The translations under genes were made by a program, and so were the position numbers. The notes under the pieces were generated by a model. It saw nothing but the letters and a program-made list of their open reading frames with translations, was not told the origin of the DNA and did no database searches. Of a DNA stretch of 64,000 bases, positions 10,262 through 22,437 are shown piece by piece; within the stretch, counting starts at the first letter, position 1, and the number at the start of each line of letters is the position of its first letter. The DNA comes from Suillus spraguei (Eukaryota > Basidiomycota > Agaricomycetes > Boletales > Suillaceae). The stretch lies in assembly GCA_016800925.1 (NCBI GenBank), contig JABCPU010000164.1, positions 62,001 through 126,000 on the forward strand, written 5' to 3'.

Positions 10262-10349
10262 TGTGATGAACATATTGGCACTGGCCTTAAAACCGTATCT
10301 TTTAGCACATGTCTCACATCTATAGGAATCTCTACTTGTCTATGGCCAT
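10262..10349 (+). repeat. 5' fragment of a family B LTR
   Basis: Only the first about 88 bases (TGTGATGAACATATTGG) remain before a C LTR in the opposite orientation starts. Confidence 0.75.
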
Positions 10350-11726
10350 TATAAAGATACAATCTAGCCTGGGCTGTAGATAAACTATAGCCTAAGCTAG
10401 TATGTGAGTCTAGTGCTCTGCCTAGTCTGCTTCACTTGTGAGGCAAGATCGTTCGACCCTAAAGGGAATGCTAGTTAGTATAGTTCAATAATACCTAACC
10501 TGAGGTGCAAGAATGCCGTCGGAGGTAGCGAGATGCTAGTGGTGACCTCTGGTCCATGGGAAACTAGCAGTAAAACTAGCGGTAAGCGTGGGAGTGCAGT
10601 AGGCAAGCAGTAGTGTAAGCGGTAAAACTGCAGTAAAGTGTGGGAACTTTGGTGGTAAAACAAACGGTCAAGTAGCAATAAAGCGTGGGAAAGTGGTGAA
10701 GCTGAGGGGTATGGATAATGATTGCTGGTGTAATGAACATACTGGTGCTGGCCTTGAAACCCCATCTTTTAGCACTCGTCTCATGTCTATAGGAGTTTCC
10801 ACTCGTCCAAAGGCGGTCTTACTCCTTTAGTGCATACCGGCTGCATCTCATGCTTACCCACACCGTACCAACTGCCGCACTATGTTCCATGTACCAATGT
10901 CCTTCCATGTCCTTGCCGCGTCCACATAGCTCCATTTGGTGCATAGTTTTTACATGACCGCTTATCACTGATTCTACAGCAAGTCTTATTACATGTTGCC
11001 TCGTGCCGCAGCTGCCTTGTGCTACATTTACATAGTGGTGGTTACTTCTCTCGAGCGCTACTAATCTTGCCTAATGCATCCCCAGTAAATATGAAATAGG
11101 ATATAAGCACCGCGTAGCCCGCATGATACAGTACCTCATTTTCACCGTACTATAGGTCCAAATTAGTGTCTAGCTCTGGATCTACCCAGTAGTAGACATA
11201 GTCTTTAAAGTTTCTTTACCGCTCATTAATTTATATCACTCGTTCACCAATACCGCTGGCATACTGCTAGACTCTTGACCCCTATTTTGACTGGATTTCA
11301 CGCTCTACGTTACTTTACCACTGAAAGTACTGTGGGTTTCTTTACTGTTTCTTTGCACCGCTTGCACTTTACCGCTACTGCTAACATTATCGCTCGTTAT
11401 TGCTTGCTCGACGCTACGTTTACAGGCATTGTTTCAACTGTGCTAGTACCGCTACTTACCATGCTAGTTCTAGCGGTAGCTTACTGCTGACTATGACGCT
11501 ATATTTGCACATTGGTTGGCTTGGATTAGACTATACTAACAGGCATCCCCCTTTAGGGTCGAATGTTCTTGCCTTCACAAGTGAAGCAGACTAGGTAGAG
11601 CGCAAGACTCACATACTAACTTAGGAGGTAGTTTATTTACAGCCCAGGTTAGGTTGTATCTTTACACTGGCTGACACCTATATGAAAATGTGCCATTTCA
11701 AGCCCAGCATGAGTCTGTTCATCACA
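10350..11726 (-). repeat. Family C LTR, internally deleted, holding a B LTR
   Basis: The minus-orientation C LTR spans 10350-10728 and 11671-11726, interrupted by a B LTR. Compared with C copies at 50150 and 53398 it lacks about 440 internal bases. Its right end CATCACA abuts Helitron coding sequence. The flanks CCAT and ATGG do not match, so the left side is rearranged. Confidence 0.7.
10729..11666 (+). repeat. Solo family B LTR (938 bp), TSD CTGG
   Basis: It starts TGTAATGAACATACTGG and ends TTTACA. CTGG at 10725-10728 and 11667-11670 is a perfect 4-bp duplication inside the C LTR. The uninterrupted C copy at 53398 reads CCAG at this site, so the ancestral target was probably CCGG. Confidence 0.9.
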
Positions 11727-12680
11727 ATGGTAGAAGCTCAAGGACAAGGAACACTCCACTTACACATTTTCCTGTGGTTAATTGGATCACCAACAGCAGC
11801 TCACATGAAAGAACTACTGAAGTCCATTCACTTCCAGGAGAAAGTGAGTCGCTATATTGGGGAAAATATTCATGGTGATGTGAGAGGCACTTCCTCCAAT
11901 GAATTTGATATCCCTTCATGCAATGACAAACTATTGTACTCTTATCCCCTTCATCCTTCCACTGAAAACTATGCAAATTTGACCTTGAAGATGGAGTTTC
12001 TTCTGGCAAAGAACACACAGAAACACAAGTGTGGGATTGCTTGTATCAAAGTAATCAAAGGACAAGTAATGTGTAAACATTGTGTGCCATTTCCTGTTTC
12101 CAATGTCGACTGGATTGATGCTGAAGGAAAATGTGAACCTCATCAACTTCACCCATATCTGAATAACGGGAATCCAACCACCCTTTGATGCACGAGATCT
12201 AACAATGACATTAAGCTCATAACCAACAGAGGCAAGACCAAAGAATACAGTTGGTACATTACTTCATATATGGCAAACAAGCAATACAACACATCAAATG
12301 CATCCACACTCCTGGCTAAGGCAGTAGCTTTTCACCACAAACAGGAGCTGTATACATCCAACATTGACCCGCTCAATAAATGTCTTATCCAACAATGTGT
12401 GAATAATTTGAGTCTAGAACAAAAATTCAGTGCACCTGAAGTGATCAGCTACTTGATTAGTTGGGGAGATAGATATGTGTCACATCAGACGGAAACAATA
12501 TACTTCTCATCCATAGTTGTGCTGTTGAAGTGTCAATATCCTGTGTTAAAAGACCAAAGGTGAATTGAGTACTCGCTTATTACGCGAATGACAATGCTCA
12601 ACATTTTGTCAAACAGTTGCCGAGAAATAACTTCAGAGAACATGTTCATAGAACACTCTAAAGACAGTGACACAGAAGAG

Positions 12681-12729
12681 GTATGTGGGTGTGGGTAACA
12701 CATCAGGAAAAAATAATAATTTTATTCAG
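12681..12729 (+). other. Intron in the Helitron gene
   Basis: 49 bp, GTATGT..TTCAG. Splicing, together with removal of the E LTR and one GTAAC, gives a continuous frame (DTEEFVTLEVIEDSL). Confidence 0.7.
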
Positions 12730-12737
12730 TTTGTAAC

Positions 12738-13493
12738 TGTTTAGACCATACTCAAAAGGTAAGAGATCCAAAGAGCTTTGGCCTCAGTTCATGCACTGTG
12801 CCCCTTTCCTGAGTAATGCCCCTTATTTCAGAGGAAGGTTATACATCCGAAGATCTGGAAGTGATATTGTGATGGATCCGGATGTCCAAAAATTTCGGAT
12901 ATGACACGTCCGAAGGTTATCCGGAACATGGAGATGGAACAAGGATTAAGACTAGTCTTGGAACAGGTTCCTTAACTAGAAACTAACAGAGGTGGACTAC
13001 CTAAGGGTAGAGTCAGAGAGATAGACTATAGGAATCAATCCTAAGTCTCGGAAGATGACTGGAGTCAGAAGTAACTCAAGTCCAGAGGAAAGAATGAGCA
13101 GAATCTAAGATGATATTTGAACTAAGGTTCTACAGAGATTTACAAGTGATTTATATACTGGAAGTAACTGACACAGATAATCAGCGAGTCCGGGACTGAG
13201 GGCTATGTACAATGTATAACAGAAGTCTATTAGTTAATGCACAGTGGATCAGTAAGCACGAGTCGGAAATGAGACACAGGTAACGGATCAATAAGCGGAA
13301 GGAAATATACACAGCCGGAATACTGGAGACAGGAGGATTGCCGAAAGGAGGTAGATGCAGATGTCCACAAGGGAGTTAGAGTGCGGGAGTAGGAACTTTC
13401 AGATGGGTGATCTGGACAGGATCTGTGGACCAGGCGGAAGTAGGATCAATCGGAATCTGATTGGATCTGAGATCAGATGTATGGAATATGACA
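12738..13493 (-). repeat. Solo family E LTR (756 bp), TSD GTAAC
   Basis: It starts TGTTTAGACC and ends TATGACA on the plus strand, the reverse orientation of the E LTRs at 47502 and 48794. GTAAC at 12733-12737 and 13494-13498 is a perfect 5-bp duplication. Confidence 0.92.
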
Positions 13494-14269
13494 GTAACCT
13501 TAGAGGTGATTGAAGACTCACTTTATATGTGGGACCAAATTGGAGAGTACAAAGACTGCAGTGACTTACTCGAAGAGTTTGGTTATCTTGATTTCTTCTT
13601 GAAAACATATGATGCATGTTTGTCTATTGGCAAAGAAGGCTGTCGAGGTCAGCCAAAATCCATCAATGTGCTTTATCATGAAAACTGGATTCACAAGAAC
13701 TGCTGTCAAATTCTGTGCGCAGAACATGGAGAGGTCATTCCAAATTTTCCTGGAAAGTGGTTTGCTAATCAAGACATTGCTCATGATCACCCACTGTTTT
13801 GCACATCAATGTTAGCACTATGAAAACCATGGAGATCACTTTCAGACCTCAAAAATCTGACCAAGACTTTTATCGAAGCCTTTGACCACTTTCTCATCAA
13901 CACATCTATGAGTGTACAAGATATTGTCGAAAACCTGCAATATTCATGAGTGTTCAGAAAGTGCTTGAAAAAGATGGAAAGAAGCAGATGATATGTATGT
14001 AGAAGGAGATTCTGCCAAATTTGATGGACAGATTGAAAACCAGGAGGATGAAGAAGACATGACTCAACAAGATTCAATGGAAGCAGTCATCAGTGAATCT
14101 CAAGTTCTATACACACTGCAGCATCCTTTTTCAACCTGTGAGGCATTATATGCACAAACTGCAATGAATGTCGCTAATCACTCTCTATGGGGGACCACTG
14201 AGTCCACCTACACTGCAAATGTGAAGTATTGTATATAATACAGACATTGGTTCTAGATAAACCAAGCCC

Positions 14270-15439
14270 TCTCATTTTATTTCACAAGCTGATACATCAA
14301 TGGTCAGCACGTTTTTGTCTTACCACATCTACATGGACTGAAAGGAGAGAAGATAAGGGTCTTAGCAATTGTCGATAATGGTGTTATGATCAACGCCATT
14401 GATACAGCAGCGTATCAATGAGTAGCATGAAGACTATCCCTGCTAAGTCCATCATCCAGAACATTACACATGGCTGATGGCTCTCTAGTTTGATTGAATG
14501 GAGTTTGAACTGGAACAATCTCGTGGGGTCCCATTAATGTAGACATGTCCTTTGAAGTCTTCCCTAGCAGAGGATCATGGTGTATGCTAATGGGAAAACC
14601 ATTGTTAGAACAAGTGTGTGCCATACATGACTATAGTAAGGACGCCATAATGCTACCGCACGGCAACACATTTCATTTCATTCCAAACTTTACTACTTAT
14701 TGCCCTTTACCATACCCATGCTTGCCATCTGCCATTAAGTTCCCATCCATTACTATCTTTAATCACCCATCTCCATCATTACCGTCTATTAACTTAATTG
14801 ATTCAGACAGTTATAGCATCCTGCACATAATAGCAATATGGACACGCGAACTAACACACTTGCTCAATTACCACAGCTAACCTCTCCAACAGAAGAAGAA
14901 CCTCTACCAATCCTGGAAGTGGAAGACACAGAACAGCCAACAATCATAGGTGAAGTACCAGACTTCTCTTTACCAACACTACCAAAAGATATTTTCACTA
15001 GGTTAACCAAACCCGGACCTTTCTTACCAGTGAGAGTAGAGGTGATTGTGAATGCAGTCAGATATGGAGACCATCTCACCAGAGAACAGCAGAATCAAGC
15101 ACGAGCACTCAGAGCTGAGTTCATAGATGTTTTTGCACTGTCGGTGCGAGAAGTGAAACCAGTAGATTTTATTAAGTTCCATCAACAGATTCCACCAGAA
15201 GCAATGTTCACCAAGAAGGTACATCAATGACCACTGACAAAACCTCAACGCCAGTACCTGTTTCCAGTACTAGACGACATGCAGAAGGCGGGAATCACTA
15301 GATTCATCAAATCAGACAAAGTCAAAGCAGTCGCATCGACAATACTAGTACAAAAGACACATGCTGGTATGAGTCTTTCAAATGGAAGACATTCAACAGA
15401 TTGTGAATAAGCAGTGTATCGCACTTGGTGAGCCTCTGG
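14270..15439 (+). pseudogene. Family D protease and N-terminal RT
   Basis: A retropepsin-like fold is visible: active-site strand VLAIVDNGVMINAID (about 14360-14405), a TLHMADGS flap region and a second half ending LMGKPLLEQVCAIHDY (about 14590-14632). The motif is D-N-G where DSG or DTG is usual; related basidiomycete elements that I recall have D-D-G, so this may be normal for the lineage. It is followed by a Pro-rich linker and the RT N-terminus (KPQRQYLFPVLDDMQKAGI). Stop codons near 14421, 14430 and 15229 break it, and the B LTR cuts it. Confidence 0.75.
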
Positions 15440-16014
15440 TGTAACGAACATATTGGCGCTGGCCTCGATTTTGTGCATAGTTTGTTTTATGTTCGTTATC
15501 ACTGATTCCTCAGCAAGCCTTATTACATGTCACCTTGTGCCGCAGCTGCCTCACGCTATGTTTACATATGGCAGTTACTGCAGATATGTACCTTATTTTC
15601 ACTGTACTATAGGTCAGGATTAGTGTCTAGCTCTGGATCTACCCAGTAGTGGACTTAGTCTTTAAAGTTTTTTACTGCTCGTTAATCGATTTCGCTTGTT
15701 CACCGTTACTGCTGGCACACCGCTAGATTCTTGACCCCTATTCTGACTGAACTTCATGCTCACTGCTACTTTACTGCTGAATACTTACCACACTAGTTCC
15801 TGTGGCATCATCGCCAGCCATGGCAGCTTACCACTGACTACAACGCTATATTTGCTCACTGATTTGACTTGGATTAGACTATACTAACAGGCATCCCCCT
15901 TTAGGGTCGAATGCTCTTGTTTGACAAGTGAAGCAGACTAGACGGAGTGCAAGACCACACATACTAACTTAGGAGGTAGTTTATCTACAGCCCAGGTTAG
16001 GTTGTATCTTTACA
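15440..16014 (+). repeat. Solo family B LTR, internally deleted (575 bp)
   Basis: It starts TGTAACGAACATATTGG and ends TTTACA, but lacks about 380 bases compared with other B copies. The flanks are CTGG (15436-15439) and CCAG (16015-16018), both one CpG transition from CCGG. Removing the LTR and one flank restores the RT frame (EPLDPEIDMDS). Confidence 0.85.
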
Positions 16015-17353
16015 CCAGACCCAGAGATTGACATGGACTCAACACTAGTAACAGAACCTGAGCCAATTGATATATCAAAGATCAAATGGTGCATATGTCA
16101 GAACTTCAATGACATTAATAAGGTATCAGAAGTCACTTCAACACCTCAAGGGGACATTACATCGAAGCAACAGTGGTTAGCAGGTCATGAGTACATATGT
16201 GTACTCGACTTCACAGCAGGATTTTATGCAATTCCAGTAGAAGAAGAAAGTCAGCCCTACTTATGCTTCTATATGGAAGGGTGAGGATACAAGGCATATT
16301 GTTGAATGCCAATGGGTGTACAAGGAGCACCATCGTGCTTCAGTGACTTAACAGCACAAGCTCTATATGACATCCTTGTCAAGCTACTAATGGAGTTATA
16401 TGTAGATGATGGCACAATAGCAGGAAATGACTTCACAGAGCTATTGAACCATTTACGCACATTTTTACCAGGTGTTGAGAGCAGAACTTATCGGTATCCC
16501 CAACAAAAACACAGCTATTCATGAAGAACATCATCTTTTGGAGGAGCACAACTAGGGAAGGAAGGTATATGTCCCAATGTAGCAAAGATCACAGTAGTCG
16601 CTGAGTGGCCAGTTCCTCAGAATCTTCTAGAATTGATGCACCTTCTAGGTCTTACAGGATATTTTAGATCCCTGATCAAAGATTATGCGTGTATAGCAGC
16701 CCCCCTGATGGATATGCTGCGCAACCTTGACAAGCCACCACCTAGCATATAAGGAGGGAAACACATGTACAAGCAATTTTTATGGGAGCACAAGCTCAGA
16801 ACATTCTGAAAACAATAGCATACATGGGCCTTCATAAGACTCAAGCAAATTCTAACAGCAGAACCAGTACTGGGCGCTCCCAAGTTTGATGGCTCACTGT
16901 TTATCATCATTAGCCATGGGTGCAAAGACGGATTTGGAGCTGTACTGGCACAACAATTTCCAGCACAAGATCATACAGGTGAAATGACCACGAGGGTACA
17001 CCCGATTGCATATGCATCCAAGCGAATGTCACCAATGGAAGAACATTACAAACTGTACTTACTGGAATTTGCAGCCCTGAAATATGCTTTTGACCAATTT
17101 GGAGGAACCATCGAGGGATTTCCAGTGGAGATCGAGACTGATTACATCGCACCATGAGATACACTATTGAGTGAAAACTCTCAGTAGTGCATGGCCAGTG
17201 GAAAGATGGAATCAGTGCATACCAGATCACCGATGTGCGACACCAACCAGGCATGAGCAACACAGCAGTGGACACCTTGAGCTGTCAAAGGTCAGGTCAC
17301 CCTTGAATAGATGGAGATGGTAGCACATGGTCAGTAAGCAAAGACTGGGAAAC
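16015..17353 (+). pseudogene. Family D reverse transcriptase and RNase H
   Basis: RT palm motifs are present: FNDINKVSEV, the fingers-palm VLDFTAGFYAIPV, MPMGVQGAPSCF, and the catalytic ELYVDDGTIAG (about 16395-16428). The connection domain has LLGLTGYFR-like sequence (16650), and RNase H follows with CKDGFGAVLAQQF (about 16920-16960). Where RNase H normally has its first Asp in a TTDGS context this copy reads ISHGC, so that residue is lost. Frameshifts and stops occur at 16284, 16524, 16750 and 17157. The solo A LTR ends this segment. Confidence 0.85.
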
Positions 17354-17826
17354 TGTTACAGTTGTACGTACCCCTATTCATTTTCCCTTTATCTTCTTAC
17401 TTGTTTATCATGTCACATGACTCGACTCATATGCTCAACGCATCTGTACAATACATGCCTTCCTTATTAGGATATGCAGTTACATTCTCATGGCTACCTG
17501 GTCTGTGCGCACATATCTACCTATATAAGCACAGTGTACTTGTAGTAGATTCTTTACTTTAATCTTACTGGGTTTTACCTGGAACTTCCTTCACTTAGGT
17601 CTCCAACCTAAGTCGTCCTTGAAACGTCTCTAAGTCTAAGCACCCCTTAGCCTTAGTCTCTGTTCTCGTAGAACCTCTCAGACTTGTCTTTGAGGCCGAA
17701 CCCTTGATCGTACTCGGAACACGTTCCTTGTACTTTCACCTTGTCCTCTTCTGGACATTGTAGAACTTCCCAGCAGACCGACTGTGTCTTTTCACTGTCG
17801 CTGGTGACGCCATCCCAGTCGTAACA
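17354..17826 (+). repeat. Solo family A LTR (473 bp), TSD GAAAC
   Basis: It starts TGTTACAGTTG and ends CGTAACA. GAAAC at 17349-17353 and 17827-17831 is a perfect 5-bp duplication inside the D pol gene. Confidence 0.95.
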
Positions 17827-18709
17827 GAAACCACAAAGGGCCTGGTGAATGATCTTTTTTTTGTTCAAACAACTAATGCCACCCCAGAATCGACAGTGAT
17901 AGAACTACACAACCAATTCAAAGAGGAACCTCTCTTCTTAGAGGTCATTGAGGCACTGTGCAACCTCAATAGCGATGAGAAAGAACTAGGTGAGCGCAGC
18001 ATCGAGCACTCAGATATGCGATTGAGGATGGACGGTTGTGGCACATTGCTGATGGTAAATCAACATGAGCATGAGCACGCATGGAATGCATGATGCGGCA
18101 AGAGGCAATAGTATTAGCAAAGGAGGTACATGCTAATAACAGATATTGGGGCAGAAACCATACAAAACTGCAACTGATGGACCGAATTGCAAGTCCACGA
18201 TTAGATCAGTCCATTGTGACAGCCTTACTCGAATGCCCACAGTGCAAGAACCTTGGATCAGCTCAATTGCACTCTTTGCTATACCCAATTACAAGACACC
18301 ACCCATTCGAACTGCTGGTTGCAGACTACCTATCACTCCCCCAAGGCAAGAATGGACACCATAATGCATTACTCATCCGCGACACTTACTCCCAAGATGT
18401 ATGGGGCTTCAAGCTGAAGGTACACAGCACTGCAAAAACCACCATAACTGGACTGGATGCAGTAGTTCATAAATTCAAGGCCCCAGAAACATTCATGATG
18501 GATGGCGGCTCACATTTCAATAATGGGGATGTACGAGCATGTGCACAGCACAGGGCACAAACCATCATGTTGTAGCAGTGTACTCCCCATGGATTAACGG
18601 ACTAGTCGAGAATGCTAACGCAAAGTTATTGGGACACTTGAAGCACCTATGTAGCCCTGGTTTAGGAGAAGATGAGTATGAGAATGCGAAAGCAGAAGAT
18701 CTGACCTGG
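17827..18709 (+). pseudogene. Family D integrase, N-terminal half
   Basis: The His-His-Cys-Cys zinc module is visible as VHANNRYWGRNH (about 18127-18160) plus CPQC (18236-18247). The catalytic core has the first Asp in LLVADYLSL, the second in FMMDGGSHF, and the Glu in NGLVENANAKLL (about 18596-18630). One frameshift lies near 18540. The segment ends AEDLTW exactly at the target duplication of the inserted A element and continues at 22829. Confidence 0.85.
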
Positions 18710-19321
18710 TGTTACAATCATACGTGCCCCTATTCATTTTCCTCTTGTCTTTACCTTGTATATGATGTAACATGATTCCAACTCATATGCTCAGTGCATC
18801 TGTACCATAGTCACCTTCCTCCTTTGGATATGCACTTACGTTCTCACGTCTCTCTTGGTCTGTGCACACATATTGGCTTATTTAAGCACATTGTATTACA
18901 CTTGTGTACTTTACTTTAATCTTACTGGGTTACGCATCTGTACCATAGTCGCCTTCCTCCTTTGGATACGCACTTACGCTCTCACATCTCTCTTGGTCTG
19001 TGCGCACATATTGGCTTATTTAAGCACGTTGTATTACACTTGTGTACTTTACTTTAATCTTACTGGGTTTTACCTGGAATAATATCCTTCGCCTAGGTCT
19101 CCAACCTAGGTCGTCTGAATCATCTCTAAGTCTAAGCACTCCTTAGTCTTAGTCTCTATTCTACTGATCATCTTAGAGTTGCAACTCTTCAATCAAACCC
19201 TTGATCCTACTCAGAATACTTCCTTGTAGTAGTCCTCATTCTCCTTTGAATGTAGTTGAACCTCCATCAGACCGACTGTGTCTTATCACTGTCACTGGTG
19301 ACGCCACCCCAGTTCATAACA
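18710..19321 (+). repeat. Family A 5' LTR with duplicated core promoter (612 bp)
   Basis: A 138-bp segment containing the TATA-like box and inferred start site is tandemly repeated (18796-18933 and 18934-19069), which explains the extra length over the usual 475 bp. Confidence 0.9.
19017..19061 (+). promoter_or_regulatory. TATA-like box and inferred transcript start of family A
   Basis: TATTTAAG at 19017-19024 precedes ACTTTAATCTT at 19051-19061 by 34 bases. The latter is complementary to the primer site at 19323-19333. The upstream duplicate has the box at 18879-18886 and the start at 18913-18923. Confidence 0.65.
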
Positions 19322-19322
19322 A

Positions 19323-19333
19323 AAGATTAAAGT
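19323..19333 (+). promoter_or_regulatory. Self-complementary primer-binding site, family A
   Basis: AAGATTAAAGT begins two bases after the LTR end and is the exact complement of ACTTTAATCTT in the LTR. It is the same as the site next to the LTR at 1944. Confidence 0.75.
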
Positions 19334-19480
19334 CCACATTGATCGTCGACTATCCAGTCTTCGACCCCTCCCTCTGAACCCTGATAAAGCCCTAACGGAC
19401 AGCAAGACTGTGCGTGTAGGCACCAAGAAAGCATAACTCACCAGACCATTCATCATTATGACTACTACAGCCACCACTGG

Positions 19481-20432
19481 TGTAACAAACATATTGGCGC
19501 TGGGCTTAAAACCCCATATTTTGACACTCGTCTCATGTCTACAGGAGATACCGCTTGTCCATGACTGTCTTACCCCTTTAGCAGTACTGGCAGCATCCCA
19601 CGCTACCGCACACCGTACCGACTGCCGCACCTCATTCCACAAACTGATGTCCTCCCATGTCCTTGCTGCATCCACATAGCTCCATTTGGTGCGTAGTTTG
19701 TTTTCTGTTCGTTATCACTGATTCCACGGCAAGCCTTATTACATGTTGCCTTGTGCCGCATCGCCTTGTGCTATGTTTACTTACGGCGGTTACAACACCC
19801 CAGCACTACTGATCTCGCCTAGAGTATTCCAAGTACATACAAATTAGGATATAAGCACCGTGTACCCTGCACGATACAAGTACCTGATTTTACACCATTG
19901 TACGTACTATAGGTCAGGATTATTGTCTAGCTCTGGATCAACCCAGTAGTGGACTTAGTCTTTAAAGTTTCCTTATCACTCATTAATACATCACGCTCGT
20001 TCTCCATTACCGCTGGACTTTTGACTGTTACTTTGATTGAACTTCTCATGCACCGCTACTTTACCACTGAAAGTACCGTGGACTTCTTTACTGTTTCATT
20101 GCACCGCTTGCAACCTTACCACTACCGCTGAGACAACCGCTCGGCATCGCTCGCTCGACGCAACTGTTACTGACCTTATCTCGACCACGGAAGCACCGCT
20201 ACACACGGCGCTCGTTCCGGTGGTATCATCGCTGACCGCGGCAACTTACTGCTGGCCTCAACGCTTGTTTCGCACTTAAGTTAGACTCAAACTTGACCAT
20301 ACTAATAGGCATCCCCCTTTAGGGTCGAACACTCTTGTTCTTACAAGTGAAGCAGACTAGATGGAGTGCAAGACTCACATACTAGTTTAGGCAGTGGTTT
20401 ATCTACAGCCCAAGCTAGGTTGTATCTTTACA
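19481..20432 (+). repeat. Family B LTR (952 bp) inside the A element
   Basis: It starts TGTAACAAACATATTGG and ends TTTACA. The left flank is CTGG and the right flank TCGA, so no duplication is left; it sits at an internal deletion of the A element. Confidence 0.88.
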
Positions 20433-20859
20433 TCGAGTTCGATCCCTGCAGAAGATCCGAGAAGAAGCTATCGCATGCCATAACATTGCCATGCAAACAA
20501 TGGCAGAACGATCCCAAGGAGATAAGTACCAACCATGGAAGATTGGAGATAAGGTTTGGCTATCTGCTGCTAATCTTAGACTCAAACTCCCATCGCGAAA
20601 GCTTGCACCAAAGCGATACGGACCTTTCCCGATCACCAACGTCTTATCACCTATCACATTCACACTCAAACTTCCTCCACAATGGAAGATTCACCCCACC
20701 TTCCATGCTTCTGTGTTATCATCCTATAGCAAAAATGACGTACACGGTCCGAACTTCCTTGAACCACTGCCTGATATCATTGAAGAAGAAGAAGAATAAT
20801 GGATTCCTGGAAAGAACTTAGCAAATTCCACACAAATCCTGAATGCTTATAAGAAATGA
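20433..20859 (+). pseudogene. Family A integrase C-terminus, chromodomain mostly lost
   Basis: It is collinear with 3205-3720: KIREEAIACHNIAMQ, KPWKIGDKVWLS, ITFTLKLPPQW and the acidic run before the chromodomain, then a jump from EEEEE to the last helix (NLANSTQILNAYKK) and a TGA at 20857-20859. The WKGY part of the chromodomain is deleted. The start is cut by the B LTR. Confidence 0.85.
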
Positions 20860-20900
20860 CATGACCTTTGACTTCAAACTAGCCTCACAAACTATTCAAT

Positions 20901-22400
20901 ATGACTTCATCTGCAACTGCCTCCTTCCCTACTGCTTACATCCACCCCATCGCTGAAGAAACTTACACCACTGCCAATCAATATGATGACCTCATCAGAA
21001 ACATTGATGGAAACTCCTTCATCGAAGCCGCCCTCCTCTGTCCTGGACATGCAACCGAGATTGAAAAGATCCTTACCAGCAAGGATGCGTTTGTCACCAT
21101 CCTCCTTACCAATATCATCCGCACAGCCACCCTCATTGAAACTCTATGCCATGACATTCAAGATGATACTATCCATCAACGAATCCTACACTGCCAGAAA
21201 CACATTCACGCTTACAGGTTGCTTCTCCTTCCCAATTCTTCTAAGGCTGATGTTGAAACGGCTATTCACATTGTGGCCAAGCGTCGAGCAGGCATGGCTA
21301 GACCTCCCTCTCTGCAAAGAGATCCACTTCCAATTCCTGCTCCTCCCACCCATGATTCAGGCACTCGTTCTAATATCACTGCCCTTACTGGCTTACTCGC
21401 TGCTGTTCAGGAAGCCAATAACACAGCCGACACCATTATCTGAGAAATTGAAGAAGCAACAGTCGACTCTAGAGAAGTGAGAGGATTGGTAGCTCGTTTA
21501 ATTGACACCATCCATCACTACAAAACACAACCCACGCCATCCCCAGTCAATGCTACCACCATGCTTGATGAGGACACAGAACCTCCTCATCTATTTACCA
21601 AATGCTCCGTCACACACGAGAAAGCGGTTGTAACTGGAGAACTACATAACGAGCTTGCTGAGATTATCATGCTTGGTCAGATCATAGCTGGAGAACTAGA
21701 TAGTGAACTCGCCGAGATTACTGCGCTCAGTCATCAGTTAAAAGAACTTCATATTCATCCACCTATGGTCGTCCCTCATACCTTTGACTCTACAATTCCT
21801 GTCCTCGTAGAAGCCTTAGGGCCTACAACTTCCTCAGACCCTGATGAGTTGCTAGCTGCAGCCGTCATGACACCAGCACCCTCAATTTATACTGTTAACG
21901 ACAACCAAATCGAGGACATCCGTTCTAGCAATGAACGAGCCCTTAGATGTATGACTCATAAACATGGAAAGAAATGTGCACGTTCTATGAGCCCCCATCG
22001 CTGCATCATCGCCCCGACTCCACTTCATAAAATGAACTCCAACCCTGACAAAAACATGAAATGCCACATCTGCGGACTACTTGGGCATCACCAGAAGAAT
22101 TGTGCTGAGTACCAGTGTGGGGTTTGTTGGTATTGGTCACTGACCCACTTATCCATTTACTGTCCCCAACAAGTCGGAACTCCACCCTTCACACTAACCT
22201 GGAAGGATAACGGATTCTACGATGCACTTCGTTCTTGGGAATGACAGCTTGACAATGAATGAACTCAAGCAGTGGCTAGAAAAGACTCTAAACGATGTGC
22301 TGGTGCTGAAGAGGCTGCTTATATGATGAGTGGTTCCATTCTTCATGAAGATTACGAGTTCAGTGATGATCCTATCTACTATGAGAATGCTCCAGAATAA
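20901..22400 (+). pseudogene. Family A 3' ORF, second copy (about 500 aa, three stops)
   Basis: ATG at 20901 follows the pol stop by 41 bases and the frame runs to TAA at 22400 with stops only near 21441, 22242 and 22257. It aligns with the copy at 3773-5212 from QYDDLIRNID at the N-terminus to the knuckle CHICGLLGHHQKNC (about 22060-22102) and SDDPIYY at the end. It has an extra internal repeat (TGELHNELAEI / AGELDSELAEI, about 21640-21715) that the first copy lacks. Different stop positions in the two copies argue for an ancestral functional protein. Role unknown; RNA or DNA binding is suggested by the knuckle. Confidence 0.75.
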
Positions 22401-22437
22401 GTAAAGTTCGGTGACTTTACATGTAAAATGGGGGTAA

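Larger units (their letters stand above)
11727..14238 (+). pseudogene. Helitron Rep-helicase pseudogene (basidiomycete type)
   Basis: The reading frame begins in the Rep-like domain with EAQGQGTLHLHIFLWL, where HLH is the HUH metal-binding motif, and continues through a ring of Cys residues (CKHC) to SNNDIKLITNRG and WYITSYMANKQYN, features I recognise from basidiomycete Helitrons. After an intron (12681-12729) and a solo E LTR (12738-13493) it resumes (LEVIEDSLYMWDQIGEY) and reaches the pre-helicase motif KPWRSLSDLKNLTKTF near 13830. The helicase Walker motifs are absent. Rolling-circle transposition would need both domains, so this copy is dead. The N-terminus is cut off by the C LTR. Confidence 0.75.

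Noticed and set aside
10262..11726. Possibility that the C LTR inserted into the B fragment at 10262.
   Set aside because: The rest of that B LTR is not found right of the C LTR, and the flanks CCAT and ATGG do not match; a rearrangement is more likely.
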